Source of the DNA: an uncultured Spirochaetales bacterium
Lineage (GTDB): Bacteria; Spirochaetota; Spirochaetia; JAFGXN01
Assembly (NCBI GenBank): GCA_949289575.1
Contig: CASEOG010000003.1
Location: 62,001-126,000 of the forward strand
DNA: 64,000 nt
Direction of reading: 5' to 3'
Each line of letters starts with the position of its first letter. Position 1 is the first letter of the stretch. A program made the position numbers and the translations under genes. Below are positions 30,761 to 39,721 of the stretch, in pieces. The notes under the pieces were generated by a model, which ran no database searches, was not told where the DNA came from, and saw only the letters and a list, made by a program, of their open reading frames with translations.

Positions 30761-31957
30761 TCAAAGGGAGGGCGGACGGGAAAAGCGCAGCGACAGTCCG
30801 GCCACGGCGCTCCGCTTTCCGGCGGCTGCCGCCAGCACAGCCCCGCCGATTAACTCGCAGGCGACATACCGCGGAACACGCAGCCGGACGCCGGCCGCCG
30901 CCGCCTTTCGCCGTATCCAGACAGGCGACTCGGCCTGGCTGCCGCCGACAAACACCTCTTCGACAACCCTGCCCCGCTGCCTCAGCCGGGCGACCGCAGC
31001 CCGGAAAGCCTCTTCGAATTCACACAAAAGACTCTGCCCCGAAGAAAAAGCGCTCCCGGTAAAAACGCCCCGGTTTTTCCCCGCCAGCGCATCGGCCGTC
31101 GCCGTCACCGACGTTTCGGGTGGGAAATGGCCGAAAAACCAGTCACTGAAACGCGCCCCGGTTTCCGGAAGAAAAACGGAATCGACACTCAGTCCGTCCC
31201 AAAACGGAACAGCCCCGGCATCGCCGCTCTCCGTCACCGCATTCAACGCTTCACTGGTCCCTGTCCGGTTAAAAACAGCCCCCGGCACCATCGACCCCGA
31301 CCCGATCAGCCCCATAACATAATCGGGAGCCCCCGCATAGACCGGAATGCCGGACGGAATCCCCAAAAAAGAGGCCGCTTTTTTTGTCACGACGCCGAGC
31401 CGCTCCCCCGTCAGCACCAACCCGGGAAGCTTCGCCTGCGGACACCCGGCCTCCCGGCACTGCCCGCCGTCCCAGTAAAGATACCGGACCCCGTCACAGG
31501 AAAGCGCAGCGACAGCCTCTCCCGTCATAAAATAAGGCAGATAGTCCGAAAAAGGCAGAAACAGCGACGCTTTATCGTAAACATCGGGACACGAACGCCG
31601 AAACGCGCACAGCAGCCGGAGATAGCGTGACCGGATGGCCGGAAAAGCATCCGATTCATACATCCGCGAATACGGCACACCGAGAACATCTCCGCCCGCA
31701 TCCAAAGCCACCCACGACGGCCCGTTTCCCCCCGCAACAACAGCCGAGACCGCAAACCGCCCGTCGCCGCACAATCGGCCGACCGCCGCTGCCGCCGTTT
31801 TCAGCACCGTCCCGGCCGTCCGCCCGAAATAATCGGGTCTGACCTCGTCGCCGTAAGGAAGCCGGACAAAAGCCGCCCGATTCCCCTCTCCGTCGAAAAG
31901 ACCCGCTTTCAGAGAAGAGGTCCCCAAATCAAAGACCAGAACCGTTTCTTTTGTCAT
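30761..31957 (-). CDS. FGGY-family carbohydrate kinase
   Basis: ATP-dependent sugar kinase fold; the substrate is not readable. N-terminal phosphate motif VFDLGTSSLKAGLFD, substrate-domain GAPDYVMGLIGSG followed by NRTGTSEALN, and the C-terminal nucleotide motif FVGGSQAESPVW are present. At 398 residues it is about 90 shorter than typical FGGY kinases, with no missing motif. Base use is striking: 126 of 180 bases at 30781-30960 are G or C (70 percent), far above the neighbouring genes. It follows the PRPP synthetase gene after two bases, so both are one operon. Kinase of a pentose feeding PRPP is possible, not shown. Confidence 0.85.
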   Translation of the reverse strand: MTKETVLVFDLGTSSLKAGLFDGEGNRAAFVRLPYGDEVRPDYFGRTAGTVLKTAAAAVGRLCGDGRFAVSAVVAGGNGPSWVALDAGGDVLGVPYSRMYESDAFPAIRSRYLRLLCAFRRSCPDVYDKASLFLPFSDYLPYFMTGEAVAALSCDGVRYLYWDGGQCREAGCPQAKLPGLVLTGERLGVVTKKAASFLGIPSGIPVYAGAPDYVMGLIGSGSMVPGAVFNRTGTSEALNAVTESGDAGAVPFWDGLSVDSVFLPETGARFSDWFFGHFPPETSVTATADALAGKNRGVFTGSAFSSGQSLLCEFEEAFRAAVARLRQRGRVVEEVFVGGSQAESPVWIRRKAAAAGVRLRVPRYVACELIGGAVLAAAAGKRSAVAGLSLRFSRPPSL

Positions 31958-31959
31958 CT

Positions 31960-33192
31960 TTACGGATTCAGCAGCTTCTGAATAATTTTAATATTTTCCA
32001 GCAAAGGACTGGTCGACTCGTTATAGTGAAGCCTCATGATAAACTGGGCAAACAGCTCGGAAACACTCGCGGAAATATACCACTCCTTTTTCAAAAGAGT
32101 TTCATCATGAAAAACACCGTTGGTTGCGATGATTTTACAGAAACAGCCTTCCGCATACGCTTCGTCAAACGCTTCGATTGCATTTCCCGTAAAAAGAGGC
32201 AGACTGATTCCGCAAAAAATATTTTTGGCCCCCATTTCTTTCAGCCGCCGCATCGCCTTGATCAGCGTTCCGCCCGTTCCCAGCATATCGTCGGCCATAA
32301 AAACATTTTTCCCTTCCACATCTCCGAGCAGACGAATCGACTTGATATTGGACTGTCCCGCATTTTTTGTTACGACGGAATAATCCCTCTCTTTGTACAG
32401 CATCGCCAGCGGCCGTTTCAGGTTGTCGGCATAAAATTTGTTCCGGTTGACCGCACCGGTATCCGGAGAAACAATGACCAAATCGTTATCTTCCAAATGA
32501 ACCAGCGAACAGAGCTTCTTCATAATCTGGTAAGAAGCATGCATATTCTCCAGCGCAATCGTTTTACAACTGTTTTGAATTTCGGTCGAATGAATATCGA
32601 GCGTCAGAATCCGGTCGACCCCCATAAATTCGCACATACGCGCAAACCACGCCGCCGTCAGAGCCTCCCGCCCCTTTCTTTTATGCTGACGCGAATAAGG
32701 ATAGGCCGGAACAACAAGCGTAATTGTCGTGGCACCCGCCTGAACAGCCGCATCGACAACCGTCAGCAGACACATCAGATGATCGTTGACCGACAGAACA
32801 GCCGTTTCTCCGCTGTTGGGGAAAGTAATCGGGTAATGATTCTCGACATCCTGGAAAATATACAAATCCATACCGCGAATAGACGATTTAATCGTCGCCT
32901 TAAATTCGCCGTTGGCAAAACGGGTAAATTCGACAGGAATATTGAACCGGGGTACGGCATATTCGTCGGGAGATCCTTTGGAAACCCGCTGGCGGACTTC
33001 AAACTCCGAATTCAGATTAAACTTCCGAACCACCTCCTCTCTCGGTAATCCGTATTTTTTTGCCAGATCGCCGGTCTTCCGTTCCAAATCACGTTTAAAA
33101 AGCCGCGTCAGATGATCGGTCACGCTTCTTGCGAAAACCTCGCCTCCCGGACAGGAAATAATTCCGAGTTTCGATGATATTTGAATTCCCAT
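31960..33192 (-). CDS. prs: Ribose-phosphate pyrophosphokinase (PRPP synthetase), long form
   Basis: Makes PRPP from ribose 5-phosphate and ATP. Recognised by RFANGE near 90, YPYSRQHKRKGREALTAAWF, the divalent-metal and ribose-phosphate loop DIHSTEIQ, VIVSPDTGAVNR and the PRPP loop MADDMLGTGGTLIKAM. Length is 410 against about 315 for the common type, because of an N-terminal extension of about 80 residues and extra loops. It may therefore be regulated differently or be a related phosphoribosyl enzyme. It has its own promoter and leads the sugar kinase gene. Confidence 0.85.
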   Translation of the reverse strand: MGIQISSKLGIISCPGGEVFARSVTDHLTRLFKRDLERKTGDLAKKYGLPREEVVRKFNLNSEFEVRQRVSKGSPDEYAVPRFNIPVEFTRFANGEFKATIKSSIRGMDLYIFQDVENHYPITFPNSGETAVLSVNDHLMCLLTVVDAAVQAGATTITLVVPAYPYSRQHKRKGREALTAAWFARMCEFMGVDRILTLDIHSTEIQNSCKTIALENMHASYQIMKKLCSLVHLEDNDLVIVSPDTGAVNRNKFYADNLKRPLAMLYKERDYSVVTKNAGQSNIKSIRLLGDVEGKNVFMADDMLGTGGTLIKAMRRLKEMGAKNIFCGISLPLFTGNAIEAFDEAYAEGCFCKIIATNGVFHDETLLKKEWYISASVSELFAQFIMRLHYNESTSPLLENIKIIQKLLNP

Positions 33193-33210
33193 GAATGACT
33201 CCGTTTTTGC

Positions 33211-33239
33211 ATTTTAGCACGAACATAACAAAAAGTAAA
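33211..33239 (-). promoter_or_regulatory. Promoter for prs
   Basis: TTTACT (33234-33239), 17 bases, TAAAAT (33211-33216) on the minus strand, 18 bases before the prs ATG. Confidence 0.65.
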
Positions 33240-33293
33240 CGGAGAAACGGACCGCTTTTCAAGAAAATCGCCGCCGGCCTCCCGAAATTCGGA

Positions 33294-33322
33294 TTGAATT
33301 TCCGACTCTTTTCTGATAAGAT
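33294..33322 (+). promoter_or_regulatory. Promoter for Na/Pi cotransporter gene
   Basis: TTGAAT (33294-33299), 17 bases, TAAGAT (33317-33322) on the plus strand; CAGGAGAG then lies before the ATG at 33348. Confidence 0.6.
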
Positions 33323-33347
33323 AAGCCATACAAACTCAGGAGAGTTC

Positions 33348-35072
33348 ATGGACATTTTCAAAAGTATTTTAGCTTCCGCATTTCAGATTATCGGAAGTCT
33401 CGGTCTTTTTATCTACGGAATGAAACTGATGAGCGACGGTCTGCAAAAATCGGCAGGCGAACGGATTCAGGCGATCATTAACTGGATTACCGGAAACCGC
33501 TTTAAAGCCGTGGCGACCGGGTTTCTGGTAACCGCCATTATTCAGTCTTCTTCGGCAACAACAGTCATGGTTGTCAGCTTCGCCAATGCGGGACTGATCT
33601 CCCTGTTCCAGTCAATCGGAGTCATTATGGGAGCCAACATCGGAACCACCGTTACGGGTTGGATTGTCTCCCTGCTCGGATTCCAGTTCGACATTGCCCT
33701 GATGGCTGTTCCCGCTGTCGGAATCGGTGTTATTTGTCTTTTTCTGAAAAAAGCCGGCATTGCCAACTGGGGCGAAACCATTATCGGATTCGGTCTGCTG
33801 TTTCTCGGCCTGAATTACCTAAAAGAATCCGTTCCCGATATCGGAAGCAACACCGCCCTTCTGGAATCTTTCCGAAGTTTTACGGACTGGGGTTACCTTT
33901 CCATATTGGTCTTTACGGCCATCGGTCTGCTGATTACGGTTGTCGTGCAGTCCTCTTCGGCGGTCCTGGCCATCACCCTGACCGTCGCTTTCTCCGGCTG
34001 GATCGATTATCCGCAGGCGGCGGCTATCGCTATCGGCTCCAACATCGGAACCACCGTCACCGCCCTGCTGGCATCCATCGGAGCTTCCGTCAACGCCAAA
34101 CGCGCTTCGCTGGCTCACTTTCTTTTCAACGTGTTCGGTGCCGTCTGGGCACTGGCTCTGTTTTACCCGTTTCTGCATCTGGTCGACCTGATTGTTCCCG
34201 GCAACCCCAACATCAACCCGGCCGATATCGAAGCGGCCGCTGCCGCCGGCGTTCCCTACACCAATGCGGCCATTACCCTCCACCTTTCGGCTTTTCATAC
34301 AATCTTCAACTGCATCAACACTCTGATTTTCATCGGCCCCATGAAATATCTGGAAAAACTGATTGTCAGACTCATGCCCGACAAAAAGAACGAAAAATCG
34401 GATTACGAGCTGAAATTTATTTCCGCCTCGTTCAGAGAAGTCGGAGAAATCAACATTATCAATGCCCGTTACGAAATTCAGCACATGTTTCAGATCGTGA
34501 TTGCCATGTTCGACCGTTTCTACGATATTTTCAAACAGCAGATTTCGGCTTCTCAGGAAGAAATCGAAAAACAAATCGAAGACGAAAATTTTACGGACCG
34601 GATGCAGGAACAGATCTCCCTCTACCTCATCGAATGCTCCAACGAAGAAATCAACGAACAGTCGCACAGCAACGTTTCGGCTCTTCTGAGAATTACCGAC
34701 GAACTGGAAAGCATTGCCGACAGCTGTCTCAACCTCAGCATGCTGTCCCGAAAACAGATCGAAAAACAGATTGCCTTCACCCAAGAGCAGATGAACGAAC
34801 TGACGCCCTACTGCGGACAGGTCCGGACTTTTCTGATGATGATCGCCAATAACCTCAAATTCCGAATGCCGAGCTCTGTTCTGAAAACGGCGACACAGCA
34901 GGAAAAGGAAATCAACGATACACAGGACAAACTGAAACGTCTTGCCCGCACCCGAATCGAAAACGGATCGAATGTCCGCGCCGAATTCCTTTACCTCGAT
35001 TTCGTCAAACACCTCGAGCATATCGGCGACTATTCGATGAATATCTCCGAGGAACTGAACAAAATCCACTAA
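33348..35072 (+). CDS. Na+/phosphate cotransporter with PhoU-like domain
   Basis: Inner-membrane sodium-driven phosphate carrier of the NptA/PNaS family. Two repeated halves each show the QSSSA signature (ATTVMVVS after IIQSSSA; VVQSSSAVLAITLTV) and a GxNIGTTVT motif, with about eight membrane segments up to residue 350. From about 380 the protein is cytoplasmic and helical, resembling PhoU. Start at MDIFKSILASAF (33348) after AGGAGA; the longer frame upstream has no family similarity. 574 residues. Divergent from prs. Confidence 0.92.
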   Translation: MDIFKSILASAFQIIGSLGLFIYGMKLMSDGLQKSAGERIQAIINWITGNRFKAVATGFLVTAIIQSSSATTVMVVSFANAGLISLFQSIGVIMGANIGTTVTGWIVSLLGFQFDIALMAVPAVGIGVICLFLKKAGIANWGETIIGFGLLFLGLNYLKESVPDIGSNTALLESFRSFTDWGYLSILVFTAIGLLITVVVQSSSAVLAITLTVAFSGWIDYPQAAAIAIGSNIGTTVTALLASIGASVNAKRASLAHFLFNVFGAVWALALFYPFLHLVDLIVPGNPNINPADIEAAAAAGVPYTNAAITLHLSAFHTIFNCINTLIFIGPMKYLEKLIVRLMPDKKNEKSDYELKFISASFREVGEINIINARYEIQHMFQIVIAMFDRFYDIFKQQISASQEEIEKQIEDENFTDRMQEQISLYLIECSNEEINEQSHSNVSALLRITDELESIADSCLNLSMLSRKQIEKQIAFTQEQMNELTPYCGQVRTFLMMIANNLKFRMPSSVLKTATQQEKEINDTQDKLKRLARTRIENGSNVRAEFLYLDFVKHLEHIGDYSMNISEELNKIH

Positions 35073-35111
35073 ACGGAGCCCCCGGCTGCCGTGCCGGCAA
35101 CAAACGGATAA

Positions 35112-35139
35112 AAAAAGGTCTGCTCTCGCAGACCTTTTT
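35112..35139. terminator. Bidirectional terminator between Na/Pi cotransporter gene and argH
   Basis: Perfect 12-bp stem AAAAAGGTCTGC / GCAGACCTTTTT with loop TCTC. It has T runs on both strands and lies between two converging genes. Confidence 0.92.
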
Positions 35140-35156
35140 CAAATTAATGCGGATAC

Positions 35157-36521
35157 TTAAAACAGCCGGACGGAAAGTCCCGTCAGCGTTTCGATTGCCG
35201 AACAAAAGCGGTTCTCCTCGGCCGCCCACTGCTCCGACAGCCCGCGAAGAGACTGATCCGCTTTTTCCAGATTCAGACACCCGGTCGTTCCCGTATAGGT
35301 CCGGCCGGCAATGGCTTCGTCGGGGTTATACTGCTTCAGCCGGTCCAAATGAAGACCGACCTCCTTATAGGCATCACGGAAACTCTCTCCGGCCGCCACC
35401 TTTTCCAGTGCGGCATCGGTTGCAAAAATATCCGGCGTAAACGACCGGCGCAGCCGGTCCCGGTTGACCTCCAGCTTTCGGAAAGTCAGCTCCATAATGC
35501 GGGCACACTGAACCGACAGCCGCGCCGCTTTCAGAAACGGCTCCTTTGTATCCTGAAAATCACGGTTATAGCCGGACGGCGTCGAACGAAGAATACTTTT
35601 AATCGTCATCGCGCAGCCGCCGATTACCGCGGATTTCGACCGCATTAACTCCAACCCGTCCGGGTTTTTCTTTTGCGGCATGATACTCGATCCCGAGCAT
35701 AATTCGCGCGGCAGAGAAAAATAGCCGAATTCCGGCAGCGAGAACAGAATCAAATCCTGCGCCGCCTTTGAAAAACAGAGACAGACCGCATCGGCCGCAT
35801 CAATCAGCATCGATTCGAACTTCCCCCGCGAATTGTTGGCATACAGAACATTGTTCTGTACGCGGGAAAACCCCATCAGCGATGCGGTCATTTCCCGGTT
35901 CAGCGGCAGCGGCACGCCGTAACTGGCGGCGGAACCGAGCGGACACTGATCCACCAAATCATACAGCGCAAAAAAGTGACGGATATGATCAATTACCTCC
36001 TCCGCAAACGACGCCGCCCACAACCCGACCGACGACGGCATCGCCGTCTGCAAATGCGTCCGTCCCGGCATCGGCGTCTTTTCCTCGCGGCGCGCCAACG
36101 CCAAAGCGGTTTCGGCAAAATCGGCCATTGCCCGAATCATAGCCAGAACATACGCTTTCGAATAAAGACGCAGAGCCGTGGCAACCTGATCGTTTCGGGA
36201 ACGGCCTGTGTGAATTTTTTTCCCGGCATCACCGAGCCGTTCGGTCAGCCGCCCCTCGATCGCCGTATGACAGTCTTCATCGGAAAAAGCAATCGTAAAC
36301 TTTTTTTCGGAAGCCTCTTTCATAATCTGCGACAGCTGTCCGCATAAAGCAAACGCTTCTTCCTGCGTTAAAATTCCGATCGACGCCAGCATTTTGGCAT
36401 GGGCCATCGACGCCGCACAGTCGGAAACCGTCAGCTCCAAATCCAAAACGGGATCGTTTCCTACCGTAAACTCTTCAATCAATGCATTTAAACTGTAATC
36501 CTTCTGCCACAGCTTTGCCAT
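35157..36521 (-). CDS. argH: Argininosuccinate lyase
   Basis: Cleaves argininosuccinate to arginine and fumarate. Shows TGRSRNDQVATALRL, the HLQTAMPSS catalytic-His region and the fumarase-superfamily loop GSSIMPQKKNPD. 454 residues, normal. It is the last gene of an operon that begins with glgA, an unusual setting; argG is not in the window. Confidence 0.96.
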   Translation of the reverse strand: MAKLWQKDYSLNALIEEFTVGNDPVLDLELTVSDCAASMAHAKMLASIGILTQEEAFALCGQLSQIMKEASEKKFTIAFSDEDCHTAIEGRLTERLGDAGKKIHTGRSRNDQVATALRLYSKAYVLAMIRAMADFAETALALARREEKTPMPGRTHLQTAMPSSVGLWAASFAEEVIDHIRHFFALYDLVDQCPLGSAASYGVPLPLNREMTASLMGFSRVQNNVLYANNSRGKFESMLIDAADAVCLCFSKAAQDLILFSLPEFGYFSLPRELCSGSSIMPQKKNPDGLELMRSKSAVIGGCAMTIKSILRSTPSGYNRDFQDTKEPFLKAARLSVQCARIMELTFRKLEVNRDRLRRSFTPDIFATDAALEKVAAGESFRDAYKEVGLHLDRLKQYNPDEAIAGRTYTGTTGCLNLEKADQSLRGLSEQWAAEENRFCSAIETLTGLSVRLF

Positions 36522-36530
36522 TCCGCTCCC

Positions 36531-37397
36531 TCACCGTTTAAAAATTCTGTATTTTTGCGCCATTATATCCGGCAAATAAGAAGACTTGGACGCCCGCAGC
36601 GGCAGACTCCCCAAATCCTGCTCCATATTAACATACGAAAACCCTTCTGCCAAGCGGGCGGCCGCCGTACTGAAGAGAAACTGATAAATTCCTTTGACCG
36701 ACCTGACACCTTTCGCAAAATGAAAAGCAAAAACATCATCCTGAATCGGTTCTCCGATCAGAAATCCGATTGCCCCTGCGGAACCGAAGACCGTGAATCC
36801 GTGCAACCCCAAACGGTCGTATAATTCCAATGCCTCGCGGCACGGCAGATAATCGGTTTCGCCCGAATTTTCAAATCCGGAATCACTCTGCCAACGCTCC
36901 AAGACCGCAAAAGCCCCCTCACGCGCCTCCGCCTCATCCAAGGCAACCACACGGTGTTCCGGCTCGTTTCTTAAAAACTGATAGAGTAAATTCCGTTTAC
37001 TTTGCAATCTCCGCCCGGGATAAAGCACCATTTTTTCCCGGACGTAAATATAATCGAGATCCTCCTGCATCGACTCGAAACGGAATTGTTCGGCGGGAAA
37101 AAACTTCAAAGCCCGCGCCGGGACCGGGAAAATCATATCGACCCGATCGAGCGCCGCTATCAGAACATCTCTGTATTCGGGACATTGCAGCTGTTTCAGA
37201 CAGCACGGCATCACATAGGAGAGCCCGTCGTAGCTGACCCCGCGGATAAACAGACAGCCGCCGGCCTCCTCGACCGCATAACGGTGTTTCTCGCGAAAGA
37301 GATAAAGATTCGAAAAACAGTACTCCGACAGAAAATCACCCGATAAACGAAGAACCGACTCCAGCCGGCTCCGATCATCCAATGTCAGCGGTTTCAT
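36531..37397 (-). CDS. DUF2156 family protein
   Basis: 288 residues with the layout of the DUF2156 / phosphatidylglycerol lysyltransferase C-terminal family, a double acetyltransferase-like fold. Seen: SEYCFSNLYLFREKHRYAV near the start, LYPGRRLQSKRNLLYQFLRN in the middle and FHFAKGVRSVKGIYQFL then VNMEQDLG and LRASKSSYLPDIMAQKYRIF at the end, all typical. No membrane segment, so not a full MprF. Aminoacyl transfer to a small molecule or lipid is possible. Its ATG overlaps the methyltransferase stop by four bases. Confidence 0.8.
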   Translation of the reverse strand: MKPLTLDDRSRLESVLRLSGDFLSEYCFSNLYLFREKHRYAVEEAGGCLFIRGVSYDGLSYVMPCCLKQLQCPEYRDVLIAALDRVDMIFPVPARALKFFPAEQFRFESMQEDLDYIYVREKMVLYPGRRLQSKRNLLYQFLRNEPEHRVVALDEAEAREGAFAVLERWQSDSGFENSGETDYLPCREALELYDRLGLHGFTVFGSAGAIGFLIGEPIQDDVFAFHFAKGVRSVKGIYQFLFSTAAARLAEGFSYVNMEQDLGSLPLRASKSSYLPDIMAQKYRIFKR

Positions 37398-38008
37398 GAC
37401 AACCTCAAAATCACCGAAAAATCATTGTTGCGGTAACCGTCGGCAAACTCAACCGAGCGGCAGCGAATCCGTGCCCGCTTTAAAAGCCGTTCGACAGCCT
37501 CCGGCGACGAATAAAAATAAGTCTCTTCCCGATCCGCAGAACGCTCATGAAGCAGGTTAAAGACGACACATTCGGAAGCGATCTCCGTAAAAACCGTCAG
37601 CATCTCCTCCAAAACCTCTTCATTGTCGCCCGTATTCAGGTTGAACATTCCCGAAGCATAAACAACATCGAAACAGCCGCGGTCGAACGGATTCTCTTCC
37701 GTCAAATCCATGCATAAAAATGTACCCTTCGGACGCCGCTTTCTGGCCAGAGCAATCATTCCCGGCAGAATATCGATTCCCAGATAGCCGCAACTGATTT
37801 TTCGGCGCTTTATTTCATCGAACAGCACCCCCGTTCCGCAACCGGCATCGAGAAGCGATTTCCCGTTCAAATCAACGGAGCGAAACAGCACATCGAAACG
37901 TTCGCGAACCGCCTCTTCGCTTTCCCAACCGTGCACTTTAAAATCGGGATCGGAATCGTTTATTTTATCTTTATAATAAGAAGAAAGAATATTATTCACG
38001 TTCACCAC
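37394..38008 (-). CDS. SAM-dependent class I methyltransferase
   Basis: 204 residues with motif I LLDAGCGTGVLFDEI, an acidic residue after strand 2 (LGIDILPGMIALARKRRP) and motif IV-like FDVVYASGMFNLN. Substrate unknown. It overlaps glgA by seven bases and the DUF2156 gene by four, so the three are translated as a coupled unit. The SD-like context before its start lies inside glgA. Confidence 0.85.
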   Translation of the reverse strand: MVNVNNILSSYYKDKINDSDPDFKVHGWESEEAVRERFDVLFRSVDLNGKSLLDAGCGTGVLFDEIKRRKISCGYLGIDILPGMIALARKRRPKGTFLCMDLTEENPFDRGCFDVVYASGMFNLNTGDNEEVLEEMLTVFTEIASECVVFNLLHERSADREETYFYSSPEAVERLLKRARIRCRSVEFADGYRNNDFSVILRLS

Positions 38009-39483
38009 AAATTATGAAAGCGCTTGCGCTTGTCGAAAGCCACCGCATACAGATGCTCGTACTCGGCCGCCGACTGCGCCCAGTCGAAACGGCGCGCCAT
38101 TGCCGTTTTCCTCATTTTTTCGATATGCTGCGGCCGGTCGTACCAGGTCGAAACGGCCCACCCGACCACATTATACAGCGCATTCGGCGTCAGATCGTCA
38201 AAGAGAAAGCCGTTCCCGCCGCCGTCCGCCTCATTATACTGCCATACCGTATCGGCCAGACCGCCCGTGCGCCGGACAATCGGCAATGTTCCGTAACGCA
38301 AGGAATACATCTGATTCAATCCGCACGGCTCGTAGGCGCTCGGCATCAGGAAGAAATCGGCCGCTGCCTCGATTTTATGAGCCAGTGCATTGTTAAAGCG
38401 GATCTCCGCCCGTAAATTGGGAAGCACCGAATCCAGCTGACGCAATTCGCTTTCGCACCACTGCTCGCCCGTTCCCAAAATCACAAACTGCACTTTCATA
38501 TCGCGGCATATCGGATAGAGAGCTCCCGAACCCGGCCCGCACAAGGCTCCGAACCCTTTTTGCTCGGCCAGCCGCGACACCATTCCGATGAGCGGAACCT
38601 TCGCATCGGGAGTCAGCCCGAGCTCGCGCTGCAGCGCCTCTTTATTACGCGCTTTCTCCCGCAACGTCTCTTCCGAATAGTTGAACAGAATCAGTTTATC
38701 GGTTTCCGGGTTCCAGTCTTCGTAATCGCAGCCGTTCAGTACACCGTACAGATCGTAGCGGCGCTGTGCCAGCACATCCTGAAGCCCTTCGCCGTAACCG
38801 CTGCCCTGAATCTCACGTGCGTAAGTCGGCGACACCGTCGTAATCAGATCGCTTTTGAGAATCCCGGCTTTCAGAAAATTGAGACTGTCATGCCGCTCCA
38901 GACCGCTCTCGTAAAACTCTTCCCACGGCAGCTGAAACAGTGTCAAATCGTCTTTCGGAAACCACCCCTGATAACCGAGATTATGAATGGTCAGCACCGC
39001 CGCCGTCTTCGTAAAATATCCGCTTTTTTCCCATGTGTTGAGGAAGACTGCCGCCGGCGCCGTCGGCCAGTCGTGAAGATGCAGAATGTCCGGATACCAG
39101 CCCAACTTTTTGCAAAGCTGAAACGCGCCGCGGCTGAGTGTCACAAACCGCGCCGCATTGTCGGGATAACTGCCGCCGAACTCGCCGTACACTCCGTCGC
39201 GTCCGTAAAATCCTTCATGGTCGAGAAAATAGACCGGTACATCCGTTCCCGGCAAACGTCCTTCGTACACACCGGCCCAAACCTGTCCGAATCCGAGAGG
39301 AATTCCCAACGCCCCCGGCAACAGTTCCAAATGTGACCGGTCGATTTTATAATACCTCGGCATGACGATGCGCACATCGTGCCCGTTTTTCTTCAACTGT
39401 TTGGAGAGCGCCGAAACGACATCCGCCAAACCGCCCGTTTTGACAAAAGGAACGGCCTCGCTGGCCACCATTAAAATCTGCAT
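38002..39483 (-). CDS. glgA: Glycogen synthase (ADP-glucose type)
   Basis: GT5 enzyme elongating alpha-1,4-glucan from ADP-glucose. N-terminal MVASEAVPFVKTGGLADVV holds the KTGGL donor-binding motif; the C-terminal PSAYEPCGLNQMYSLRYGTL and RRTGGLADTV form the second domain site. 493 residues. No other glycogen gene is in view. The ATG at 39483 is only five bases from a TATAAT box and lacks a Shine-Dalgarno sequence, suggesting a leaderless message. Confidence 0.95.
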   Translation of the reverse strand: MQILMVASEAVPFVKTGGLADVVSALSKQLKKNGHDVRIVMPRYYKIDRSHLELLPGALGIPLGFGQVWAGVYEGRLPGTDVPVYFLDHEGFYGRDGVYGEFGGSYPDNAARFVTLSRGAFQLCKKLGWYPDILHLHDWPTAPAAVFLNTWEKSGYFTKTAAVLTIHNLGYQGWFPKDDLTLFQLPWEEFYESGLERHDSLNFLKAGILKSDLITTVSPTYAREIQGSGYGEGLQDVLAQRRYDLYGVLNGCDYEDWNPETDKLILFNYSEETLREKARNKEALQRELGLTPDAKVPLIGMVSRLAEQKGFGALCGPGSGALYPICRDMKVQFVILGTGEQWCESELRQLDSVLPNLRAEIRFNNALAHKIEAAADFFLMPSAYEPCGLNQMYSLRYGTLPIVRRTGGLADTVWQYNEADGGGNGFLFDDLTPNALYNVVGWAVSTWYDRPQHIEKMRKTAMARRFDWAQSAAEYEHLYAVAFDKRKRFHNLW

Positions 39484-39488
39484 ATTAT

Positions 39489-39518
39489 ATTATACCACGC
39501 AGGGGGTTTTTATGACAA
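39489..39518 (-). promoter_or_regulatory. Promoter for glgA operon, abutting the start codon
   Basis: TTGTCA (39513-39518), 18 bases, TATAAT (39489-39494) on the minus strand; a second overlapping TATAAT is at 39484-39489. A start seven bases below the first box falls on the A of the glgA ATG. Confidence 0.65.
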
Positions 39519-39525
39519 GCACAAA

Positions 39526-39553
39526 TAAAAAAACGCGCCGAAAAACGGCGCGT
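39526..39553 (-). terminator. Terminator of the CAT tRNA
   Basis: Stem ACGCGCCG / CGGCGCGT (39546-39553 with 39533-39540) around TTTTT, followed on the minus strand by a run of seven T. It touches the 3' end of the tRNA. Confidence 0.9.
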
Positions 39554-39554
39554 C

Positions 39555-39628
39555 TGGGCCCACAAGGACTTGAACCTGGGACACCTTGATTATGAGTCAA
39601 GTGCTCTAACCGACTGAGCTATAGGCCC
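39555..39628 (-). tRNA. tRNA with CAT anticodon, probably tRNA-Ile2
   Basis: Full cloverleaf, acceptor GGGCCTA / TGGGCCC, anticodon loop CTCATAA, anticodon CAT. Two features favour Ile2 (to be modified to lysidine) over elongator Met: GACTCATAATC around the anticodon as in the E. coli minor Ile tRNA, and C4-G69 with C5-G68 in the acceptor, known TilS recognition pairs. Met remains possible. Confidence 0.85.
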
Positions 39629-39721
39629 GATATTCTGTTTATACCCGCTCCGTGCGGTTTTGTCAAGTCTTTTATTGTACCGACGAAGACCGTCCGCATC
39701 CGCCCGGATTCTTTAGGAAAT

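Noticed and set aside
33659-35069. Long frames of about 400 codons inside the Na/Pi cotransporter gene on both strands (33659-34852 plus, 33819-35069 minus)
   Set aside because: They are rich in Arg, His, Gln and low-complexity runs, with no motif; the cotransporter frame has clear family signatures.
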